From Aplysia californica (lineage: Eukaryota; Mollusca; Gastropoda; Aplysiida; Aplysiidae): a stretch of DNA of 64,000 nt. The position numbers and the translations under genes were made by a program. Under the pieces are notes generated by a model that had not been told where the DNA came from, did no database searches, and saw only the letters and a program-made list of their open reading frames with translations. Positions 13,401-25,400 of the stretch are shown here, one piece after another. Location: assembly GCF_000002075.1 (NCBI RefSeq), contig NW_004797320.1:915940-979939 (forward strand), given 5' to 3'. Every line of letters starts with the position of its first letter. The first letter of the stretch is position 1.

Positions 13401-16400
13401 GGCACCCTTTATATTTGTTTTTATTAGAGTTGAGTTTTGGGGGGGGTGTTGGTTCATAGCTCTGTTTTTGCCCCTTCAAAGTGGCTGATAAAGATTGTGT
13501 TCTTGCCAAATACTCTTTTGATACAGAAAAATGATAGGACAAAGTGTTAACATGTTCATATTCATTTCTCTTGTTTACTTTGCATACTAAGCGCTTAAAT
13601 TTCACATAAACTTTCAAAACCATGAGCCTTGTTTTATTTAATGTCATGACAAATGAGGTTTGTGTGTGTGTAATAGCAGTGAAGTTTTTTAAAACAAATG
13701 TTTTTCCTATGTACTCTATTTGTGCCCAGGTTGGTCGGCCCAGCAACATGCCACAAGCTCAACCAATCATTGAGCAACTGGGTCAGGAAGCCAAGAACTT
13801 CAATAGGATCTACATCACTTCGATTCATGCCGATCTCACAGAGAATGACATCAAAAGGTAATGATTCTTACCTCTTACCTCAGTCACAGATTGACATTTA
13901 GTGCTCATATTCCAAGAGTATCATAGCAAGGAGATGTAGGGTTTTGGAGATATGGGTCTATTGGTTTGGCAACCACTGTATTTCTTGTTTGTAACGGTGA
14001 TGACAAAAACAGATAAGTAGCAAGGCAATTTATGAACTTTAAATTCCATTTGTTTAGTAAACAAAGACTTTGTACACTATGAACTCCATTCATAATGGTA
14101 ATATAAATTACAAGCTTTGTAACAATGACGCAGTGCTCAGAACATGTCATCATTGTTATGTACAAGAAAGGACACACATTGGACATTATCATTGACAACA
14201 CATCACAATAGTGAAAGGCTATACAAATGCAGTTATCAAAGCCTCAGTAGCAGAAAAACACATGTGTAAAACAATTTTTAAACTAATATGAGGCAAAAAC
14301 ACAAAATCAGTGGAGCTGACTTGTACATAACAGTGATGACAAACATGACTTGTACGTAACAATGATGACTCAATGTACAGGAAAAGACGAAGTCATGCCT
14401 CCAGAGAGAAATGCGCACTCTAAGAATAAAAAAAAAACCCAGGAGAGGTTTCTTTTGCTTTGAAACAGATATCAGGTCATATCAAAGACAGTGGACGATC
14501 ACAATTATGTTGCTAATTATGACAAACAGTACTCGTACATAACAGTGATGACAAAACATACTAGGAAAAAGTAAAATCATGCCTACAAAAAACAAATTTG
14601 CACTATGAGATACACAGATCAATAAAGGCATATTTTGCTTCTAAATGAATCTTGCTTGTATGAAATATATGTTGAAAACTTAGTGATATTAGCAATGATG
14701 ACAAATATTACTTGTACATAACAATGATGACACAATGTATTGGGAAAAAGGCATATCAGTGACATCTATTGATGTAGATGGTGAACTTGTATTAGTACGT
14801 CAGTGCTGAATTACTTTCAAAGACAGCGTTTGCAGATCTAGGTAATTTCTGCCTTGTACTCCCTTTATCATCAAAGTTACTTGACGAACTATCATCATCA
14901 TCATCTGCTATATAATGTGATAGTACCTGTAGTGGTTTCTCAAATACAAGATGTTTGGCAAAACAAAAACCGCTCTAGTATGCTCTTGGATCGCATTTGT
15001 CAAACAATTAATTTTCCAACACTGATGAGCTCTCCTTCAAATGACGGGCAAAGGGAATAAGTTTAGTTTAACATTTTCTGGTAGATGAATCCAGAGGTCA
15101 CAACATAGTTGAGCATTTGCCAAATGGTGGGATACCTGGGTGTGACAAATGAGGTCCAAATTCAACTTTATGTAATAATTCTTTAATCACCCATATTATA
15201 TAGCCTAATGATTGCTCTTTCAGGCTCAGTAACTGCCAAAGCTATATATGCAATGGTTTTGGTGTAATTCTGACTTGAATGACGGAAATAGCAAAAAGTT
15301 CGTTCATAACAATGATGACACAAATTTATGAATACTCAAAGTTCCTTTCTTCAGCTAGGCTGAGGTTATATTTTGAGACATAGCAAATAACTTCCAAAAA
15401 TACATAGAATTGACAGTTTATAAAAATCTTTATTAATTTTTGATAAAATTACTTTTTTATGTCATAATAGTTATGAACGAACAATAAGTGACCAAAATAC
15501 TATCAATTATGTCAAGTTTCAATGGCTAGAATTGTCTAAAATAACACTCTGGTTTAATTATAGTCAAGTGATAAATGAGAGACCATTTAACAGATATTTT
15601 TAAACGCAAACTGGTCATAGGGCATGTTATGCATAAATTTAAAGTTCGTTCATAACCATTATGACACACTGTTTCGTTCATAACTATTATGACAAATTTT
15701 ACTTTGGGCCCCTAAAATTTACTTATATTGTTCTGTCTTTCACTTTCACATAAAATGGTTTTCATTTATGAGACTTTCCTTAAAATATGATAGATTCCTC
15801 TATGTAGGGAGAATTCAAAGTTTATTCACTGAAAAACCCTTAGAATACCTTTAAAATGGTTTGTTCATAACAATTATGACAAACTTCAATTTTGACCTAA
15901 AAATGTATACATTTTGATCTGTCATTCATTTTTTAAAACTTTTATTAAATGAAACTCTCCTCATAATATGTATCTCTGTACATGTTTTTAAAGTTTATTA
16001 ACACTGAAAAGCCCTCAAAATATATAAAATGGACTATAAATAGTTCGTTCATAACCATTACTACAAAAGTATAATACTAATTAAAATCCACACCCATACA
16101 CTTATGATAAAAATCAAAATATCAAAATGTATGCAAGGTCTATTCTGTCCTTTAGTTGAGTTAAAATTAAAAATACATCCCAAAACAACTGTAAATTACA
16201 TGGAATAAGGTTTCGTTCAAAACCGTTATGACACACTGTTTCGTTCATAACTATTATGACAAATTTTACTTTGGGCCCAAAAAATTAACTTATTGTTCTA
16301 TCATTCACATAAAATTGTTTTAATTTATGAGACTCTCCTCAAAATAAGGTTATATGTAGGAAGAATTCAAAGTTTAATCACTGAAAAAGCCTTAGAATAC

Positions 16401-19400
16401 CTTTAATGGTTCGTTTATAACTATTATGACAAACTTCAGTTTTGACCTAAAAATTAATATTTTGAACTTTCATTTACTAAAAAAAATATATTAAATGAAA
16501 GTTTCCTCATAATATGTATCTGTGCACATGTTTTTAATGTTTATCAACTCTGGAAAGCCCTCAGAGTACAATATGTAGTTCGTTCATAACCATTACTACA
16601 AAAGAAAAATACTGATTAAAATACATATCCATACACTTATGATAAAAATCAAAATATCAGAAAGTAAGCAAGGTCTAATACATCCTCAAGTTGGGTTAAA
16701 ATTAAAAATACATCCCAAAACAACTGTAAATTACATGGAATAAGGTTTCGTTCATAACCATTATGACACACTGTCATGTTCATAACATGATGACAATCCA
16801 TTATGACAAGCATATTTTTGCCTCTTCTTCGCTTCTCTTTTGAGTCATCAGCACGATACTCTTCCATGTTCATTCCACCATGTAAAGGGATGTTGTGAAA
16901 CAGTGGGAAGTCCCTCACATGATATTTTGCAGAAATATCATAAAGTGTTTGTTCATAACATCATTATGACAAACCTGGATTTTATCTCAATCAAAGTCAT
17001 ATTTAAGCAAAACCATGAGACGGAGCGGAAAATTACCCTTCTGATGGATCAATGTCAAACCAATGTTTAATACCGGTCATTCCTCGGGATGATATGTGTA
17101 ACGATTTGGGTTTTCTAGACCTTGGAAAATCTGATGATGTAATTATGACACGAGTTATGAACAAACTTATAAATTTTACTCAGCAATAACATCATTAATA
17201 TTAAAAAATAAAACCCTTCTAATGGACACGCGCTGTTATGATGGTGTATACTAATTATTTTCAATGTTTGAATGCACTACTGTTTGATAGTTTAAGATTA
17301 ACAATATTCTGTATTTAACATACAATTACGTGTGCACTCAGGGTGAGTAAAAAATGCCCTATTTTTAGTATTATTATCTTTCTATGAAGAGATATAAGAT
17401 GCACACATCAATCTACTTGCTCATGCAGCTTGACCAACTTATTTCCCTGCCATATGCATAAAGTTTTCAGAAGAAAACATATTTTTCCATGAGTAGTGGT
17501 TGATTTAAAAAGTCCTCATGCAAACACCCCCACCTTTTGACAAAAGCTCAGTTCTATCTTTTCAGTACTACAATCAGGACAACTGTTCAATTACAAAGTA
17601 TCAATGAAACTTGCTCTCAACACGAGGATATGATTGGAAATACATTGAAAGGTCAACCTTGTAGTAATGGCTTCATTTGTGGCTTTTGATATATTATTGA
17701 TGGTATTGATTGTTCTGAAATAACATTTTTTTTTTTTACAGCGTGTTTGAAGCATTTGGCAAGATCAAGACTTGTGAATTGGTTCAGGATCCAGCTAAAG
17801 TTGGAAAACACAAGTAAGGTTACATTTTGAATTTTTTCTGTGGTTTGATGATTTATCAGATTTTAAGAATATTTTGTGTATCACACTGAGAATGGCACCA
17901 TTAAAAAAAATAGGTGATTTTAATCGGAGTTCTCATCCCTTTTCATCTTCGTGTGTCTCTTTGGAACAGTATCTCACAGTAGGCTCATGAACCCTCCCCT
18001 AATATGGTCTGCTTCTGTTAGTTCTTTTGTCTGATCTGTTAAGTCAGTCATTTTGCTGTTGTTGTGCAGACTTTGTAAGCTCTCAATTTTATTGTCATAT
18101 TGTTGGGTTGTACATTCTGATGCCTTCTCAGCATTGAAATAGTTTTTGAGAATGTTGGTCTGCTCTTCAGATACATTTGCAAGGTCCACTCTGGTGTGGT
18201 TTGCTTCTTTTTTCCCTGTTGTCCTAATCTTTCTGTTTCTTTTCTTTGTGTGTTGCCTTCTAGTAACACCTCTGATCTTTGGCTCTTATATGACTCTATG
18301 TCATATTTGTATTGCCAGTGTGGTAAATCTCTTACTGAAACTAAAAACCTAAAAACGGGAACATTTTCTTAAAAGTGCAAGTAATGAATGATTAGGAATG
18401 AGAATCTCCATTTTCTGCAACAATAATTAGTCTTTCATCAGGAGAACATCAGCTGAGGTAAATTTTACATTGACATTTTTTGTTGATTTTGCACAAGTTA
18501 ATAAAACAAGTTGAGCTGTGTTGAGTTCAGTTACAAATATTTTTTTCATTGCACTGATTTGTACTTTTTGCCTTCCAGGGGTTTTGGTTTCATTGAGTAC
18601 GATACAGCTCAAGCTTCGTCTGATGCAGTCACATCCATGAATCTGTTTGATCTTGGTGGACAGTATCTACGTGTTGGAAGGGTAAGTTAAAACATTTTTT
18701 AGTCCACATGCTGTCAGTCAGATCGAGCGTCTTTGTCATTCTGCTTTCACATACATTGGCACGTCCTTGAAAATGGAAACAGTTGGTCTTTTAAATTTGA
18801 TAACCATTTTCAGTCACTCACAAAAATATTGTCAATCGGAATATGTTTTTTTCTTTCTAGGAAAACGCGTTAATGTTCATTGTGTTTTTAATGTGTACTA
18901 ATGGTATGTTTTTGTGGATGTTAAAATATGTTGGCTTGAAAAGCTCATCATGTTGTGCAGGTTTTACATATGAATCTAGGGTAACGAAATTGATTTCAGT
19001 AAAGCTAATTTAAGCACTTGATATGTTAAAGAAAAAAAGTGGTGACTCTTTTTGTACTTGCGTGTGAAATGAAAATACTGGGGCTGATGGATTGAAGAAA
19101 AAGATAATTGTTGTCTATGTTTATTCTTTTTTTTTTTTAAGGCATAGTAAATTTTTCTTGGTGGAGGGATGTCTAATGGGATAGTCCGATTTGTGGGTGG
19201 TTGGCGGGTGCTCTGGTGTGGTTTGCTCCTACTTTCCTTTAAAAAATCTATCGTCGAAATCTCCCCTCCTTTTTTATGTTTGTTACTCTCTTGTAACACC
19301 TCTAATCTTCTGGCGTTCACATGACCTTGTGCAGTTGCGAGCGCCATAAAACTTCTACTAAAAAAACAAAACATAGTCTGATTTACGTTTTTAAAAACTT

Positions 19401-22400
19401 TTCAGGCTATCACACCGCCTGATGCAGGAATCACCCCCTCCATCCCTCCAACTGCCATGCCAACAGCATCTGCTGTCGCGGCAGCAGCAATTACAGCCAA
19501 ATTGACAGCCCTAGAAGCTGCACAAGTCCCACTTGTGAGTATTTGTATCAACAGGGTTTTTTTTTAATGGTTGCCGTAGTGTTTTACTGGTGGGTGTTTT
19601 ATTCAATCGTTTCCTGTCGTTTGAAAAACTTAGCTCTGAGAGTACAGGTTGTGACAGCATACACTCCCTTTTACTGTTGATCACAATCATTAGTTACATG
19701 TATAGGCTTTGTAGAATATAAGGTACAAAGCTTGGAAAGGTTGGCAATACAGAATTTTATTTTTGTTGCCATTTTCTTTCATACTCAAGGGAGTGAGCAC
19801 TGATGAGTAAAACTATTCATCTGAAAGTGAAAATTACAACTAGAAATATTATATGGTTTAAATTGTGTTGATAAACTCAAGGTAAATTAGCAAATATCTA
19901 CATTTTCACATCCAACCACAACAATCCAAATAGAGCTTTTTGTACCAAAATGAAAAACATAAGCTCTTAGTGTGTTAGAAATTTAGGTGCATGTATTTTC
20001 TCGGTTTTGTTTGTTTTTTATGTTTCTTAATTTTGTTTTAATAAAGTTGATAGCAATTTTAAATGGTTGTTTTGGGCACTAATAATTTCAGTTTTTTATT
20101 TGTAGGACTGCTGCGTGTCTTTCCCCCTTTTTAATATTATTTTTTCTTTCTTGCTCAGGCACCACCTGGCTTGGCTCTGCCCACTCTGGGCGGTGCTGGT
20201 ACTGTGATAAAGACACCCTCAGTAATCAGCTCCAGCATTACAGCCCCTCCCATGGCTCCTGCCCACCCGTCAATGCCCAAGCCACCCACGGCCCCGCCTG
20301 TGCCGCTCATGTCCTTGCAGACAGCACCTGTCCTCCCAATCCTCCCAGCTGCGAATCCGCCTGCCATTGGTCTCACGTCTTTGCCACCGTCGATGACACT
20401 AGGACAGTCTAGTCCAGGTAATATGGTGGTCCTTTCATCTCAGAGTTCTTTTAAAGATATATTTACAACTACCAAGGGATCTTTTACATGTGAAACTTTT
20501 ATAGGGAACTTCGGAAATTTTTCATCTTTACGTAAAGTTTGTTGGTGGATTTAACTCTCCAAGAGTCAGGGGGTGTCATGGAACATTATGCCTGTTAAGC
20601 TATTCCAGCATTCTGTTATTTTGTTTTGAAATATATTTTAGATACAGTATAATCTGCTTATTTCGACATGCTTTGGGAAGTGGATTTGATGTCGATGTAT
20701 AAATTTTAAGCTGGCTGCTACCCTTGATTCTTGAAACTAACAGAGGAGGGTGTGTGTGTGTGTGTTGGAGGTACGGTACCAAAGACCGAGCAACGCGATG
20801 TGCACACTACACACCAGCGCAAACTTTGTTGTAGCATTCTTGTAAGGCCTGTTTACGGCTGCTTGCTGGGGAGAATGAAAAGGCGAGGCAGTGACTCGCT
20901 GACCGTGGCACTTGCCAGCGACAGACTGAACTGAGTGAAAATGGGATGGGGAAGGGGAGTGAGCTATCGGGAGTGGGGGTAGGGAGGTAATGCCCAGCGC
21001 GCGAGACGCTCACGTCTGTGAGGCACTACTGTGTTGGAGACTACACTGTAGGCCCTACATGATGTACTAAAGCATGGTGTGTCGATATTAGGCTACTTTG
21101 CGGGTATGCGGACTTAATGAAGAACAAATGCGTTGACAGTTAGTTTGGCTTTCCCTCGCATTTATGTTGTGGGCTTTATCAGGTACTCAGGAAGCATGTC
21201 GATAAAGCAGAATGGAACGGGAAAAAAGTGTATATAAGAAATTGTTTAACTCACTTGCGACTGGGCCCTTTCACCAGCCACAAGCGTTGAAGACTGGCGT
21301 TTTGGGGGGTATTTCAATAAATCACCACAACTCTCAGAATTACCGTATTGTAATCATTTTTTGACACAGTAAAGTAACATTCAAGCTTAATCTAATACAA
21401 AAAACTAAAGTTGTCTAAGTCTAATACTTTAATTTGTATGATTTTTTAAAAATTGGCATGAATTTGAATTTCGAAAAATTTCCAGAGACGTGACAAGTAG
21501 AATGAAATTCACTGCAACAACAAAAATAAAAGTTCAAAGTGTTCTGGTTTTATTTGTATACATGTGCAAGTGTTTGGTGAAAATATAAAAGCTGGTCTGT
21601 GCATTGATTCAGACCCATACACTGAATTACATGAGACAGATGTACGGCACGACGTTGTGATTTCGTTGCGCGAAAACCAACACCGGTACTAGTGCTAGAT
21701 CTAGCCCTAGAACTACGACTCGGGCCGTGTTCGGGTACATATCCAGGATCCTAACTATTAGACACATCATATTCTGAGACACTAGAACTAGTAAAACGTA
21801 CAGAAGTATAGAAAACGGCGAAATTATGTGATTCTTGTTCATGCGACTTCTTCGACCGTTACTACGACGCGACTGTCGGATTACTATGAGCTGTATAGAA
21901 AAAAACAAAGCGCGAGTTCCGGTCTGTTCAACCACAGTTGGGGTCACTGTCCTTCACCTTCAATAACTTAAAAACTACCGGCCCCAGAGATACGAAACGA
22001 AATCTAAGTAGCCCAGGCTTGGCCAAACAAGGGTACGAGGCGGGTCTCGCGATCCGTGCGTGATTTGTAGACCGAAAAAAAAATTCCAAAGTTGGTCACG
22101 CAGGGCTTGTGAGACCCGACGCGAGCGTCATGGCGGGGGTCACGCAACTGTTGTGTGACCCGTCTGAAGTGAGTTAATGAAGCCATTGAAGGAAAAATTT
22201 CGTAATTGGAAAATATGTCGATGTCAAAATGTCGATAAATCGGACGTCGATATAACTGGATTATATTGTATTAATATATCTTACGTTATTTGTTTTTCCT
22301 TCATTACAGCATTGGCTGCTGCAATGGTAAATGCCATGGCTTTGAAGAAGGAGCCATCAGCAAGTCAGTTATCCTCTCTACCTGGATTGACTGTCGCCTC

Positions 22401-25400
22401 ACTGGGCCAGACACCAGTTAGTGCTGCCGGTGCTGTAGAGGAAGAAACTGAGGAAAACAAGGGCAACCAGGAGGAGCTTCCACAGACTCTGGAACAACAA
22501 GAGAGCATGAAGATCAGTGGCAGCAATGCCAGACATATGGTCATGCAGAAGTTGATGCGGAAGTCTGAGGTAAAGATGAATGCTTCACTTTTATGTCTTG
22601 TAGTTTCTTGTAACTATGAAATTGGTGTGTAAGTCAGAGCTACTCAGAATGACAGTGATCATAATGTAAAAAAAGGAAATGTTAGGTCACTTAATATAGA
22701 AGGTGATCTCTGCCTTTTTGTTAACACATTACACCCTAACTTGCCCGTGAATTTCCTTATGCGCTGCACGCTAACTCGCCCCGAACCGCCCGCGCCGGCC
22801 AAACAAAATCTCGAGATTTTGGTTTTCATAGTTATTGCAAAATGTTTGTTTCCGTTTGATACCGAAACATTTTTTTGCGGGCCAGTAGTTTTAATATTAG
22901 AGTCGATTGAAATGCGATCACGTTTCCGACACTTCGAAGGTGTCTCGACTTGTTAAAAAGCAACACAACTGAGTTTGAAAAAGGAAATAATGATGGATTT
23001 GAGTTAAAACAAGCATGTGACAAATCAGATATAGATGAAAATGTTGTAGCCAGAGTTAGGGCGATTGAGATTTATCAGATGTAGAATTTAGATCTAGGGC
23101 CCGACCGTGAGGCTGAGAGGGACATGTAGGGCACCCCGATTGAACTAAAGTTAAAACATTTCCAACAGTTTGCGCATACATAAAGTTATATTTATCTGAA
23201 ACTACATTTATTTTTCTTTCAAACTTTTTTTTTTCTCAGGATTTTTGGAATTTATTTAGTATTTTTAAAATGTGTTTTTTTAAACGCTTGTATTTACGGG
23301 AGGTGGGTTCCTTCCCCTTGCTTAGGATCAAGGAAGGGACTTCCCATCCAGACCTTTAGGGTGTAATGTGTTAAGTTTCAAATAGAAGTTGTCTCGAGCG
23401 AGGCCTACTTTTTGACCCCTGAGGGTTCCTGCAGTTTTGTCGACCACAAAAAAAACCTGGAAGCTATCATATTAAAAAATTGCAACTAAAGAGAGGAGTG
23501 CTCTCTCCGAAACTGGAAACTGCCTCTAATTTTACTGTTTTATCAGAACAGTCAGGCACAGATAACATGAACACGGAAAACGAAATCAAGAGGTAGCTCA
23601 AATAATTTGCCATTCCGCAAGTGATATATTTCATTTTTTCGTTATTGCTTGACTCAAATTATGGACCTGTCAAAATACATTTGTCAATCCTCGGAATTAT
23701 CCGTGCCCATCTGTATTTTGAAATAGAAAAAATCAGATTTATGGTGCAGAAAATTACTATCCCGGCCTGAAATAAACAGCACCAAGAGTTCATTTTACTT
23801 TAGTGTGTTGGACGTTTTTTTTAGTTACACAGAAATAACTTATAAGCAATTTATTATCTTTGATGTATCTCAGCTTGCTGTGGAAAAATGAAACAGGATC
23901 CCAGCCAGTAGAAGTATTTTGTGGATGATGGGATAATATTGTTTCCTAAGCTCTGTCTGAAATACAACTCTTGTCTTTACTCGTGTCTGTTCCAGTTTAC
24001 AGACCTCTACTGCAAGTTTGGGGGGGGGGGGGGGGGTTCCCTTAGCCCGAGATAGCCAAAAAAGTATCACATAAAACTTGACCAAACCTTTAGCGGACAA
24101 AACGAGTCAACTGCTGGCTCGCCGCTGGATGGATAATGCCCAATAATATACATGTACACAGGATCCGTCCACCAGTTGTGAAGCATGTTCGGAAAAAATG
24201 TATACACAGGAACTGTTGCAAGTGAAATAACAGCCCTTGGACCCAGTGCCATATGTATTTTAAACATTTGTCCTTCTCTGTTGCAGTGTCGAGTGATGGT
24301 GTTACGGAACATGGTGGGACCAGAGGACCTTGATGATGACCTTGAAAGTGAAGTGACAGATGAATGTGGCAAATTTGGAACTGTGAACAGAGTGATCATC
24401 TACCAGGAGAGACAAAGTGAAGAAGATGATGCAGAAATCATTGTGAAGATTTTTGTTGAATTTTCCACCCAAGAAGGTGAGTTGTTGAGATTTTATTGCT
24501 CCTGAGCAGTAGATTGTTTGGAGATTTAACCAAGTTAGAAAATTGATGAAAATGTTCTTTACTTGACATGTAAAGTGTTGGGACATTTTCACATTTATGG
24601 GAGATTTCTAAGCTGAATGAGGAACAGGTGCTTACACTGTAACGACACATAATTCACAAGTAACACTGTCATGAGCTGGTGACCATTCCTCTGTATCAAA
24701 AACGTCAGCCATTAAAATACAACTTCAAATGAAAATGCTTTCATGTTAAGCTAACCTCAAAGGCAAAAAGATGCCAACCGTAACCTTCTGAGCAATGTTC
24801 TTGCTGGATATAAGTTACTTTTTTACATTGGAAAATAAATGTGAACATAGTGCTGACATTCATTTGACTTGGTGGGAGCTGAAATTCAATGGTATTACCC
24901 ACCCAGCCAATTGCTCCAATTTGCTTTCCAGCCTCCAGTACTGTATAATTCTGTCCCATGTTGTCAAAACTCGGTACGGCTTTCCTAGTATGATCTGATA
25001 TGGTGACTACCAACAAGGACTGTGGGAGCTTCATGGTCTAGAGGTTAACCCTATCCGTACGCCCTGGGGTCACTTTGTACCCCCGGGGTTGTATTCTTCA
25101 CAATTTTGAATACTTCTGGTACGAAGATCTCTTTGAAGCTTTCAGTATTTCTCAAAAAGTCATTTTGACAGACTGCTATGCAAAGCGTACAGATGGGATT
25201 AACGAGTAAATTTCCTCTTTGAAAGTGGTGGCACAGAGTTCCACGCGTCGTATGGATACGATAGTAAAACACTACATATGGATATGGTTAAGGTGTTCGC
25301 CTCTCATTCAAAGGTCCCGGGTTCGAATCCAGGTAGCAACGGAAAGATTTTCTCCTCTAAAATTGTCTCCTTTCACCTCCTTTCCTGCTCTCTAGCAATG

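Larger units (their letters stand above)
13730..18681 (+). other. PUF60: PUF60 exons 6-8, RRM2
   Basis: Exons 13730-13857, 17742-17813 and 18579-18681 encode the second RNA-recognition motif. RNP2 is IYITSI, followed by [10 protein letters not shown], then RNP1 KGFGFIEY, whose lysine codon is split by intron 7. The stretch [15 protein letters not shown] is almost identical to vertebrate PUF60. The RRM is interrupted by a 3.9-kb intron full of a repeated dyad motif. Confidence 0.95.

Noticed and set aside
14100-17170. CRISPR-like or regular satellite array
   Set aside because: Spacing between motifs is irregular, orientation is mixed, and the setting is an animal intron.
25275-25340. tRNA gene with a good B box
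   Set aside because: The cloverleaf does not close by eye and the sequence continues into a SINE body and A-rich tail.
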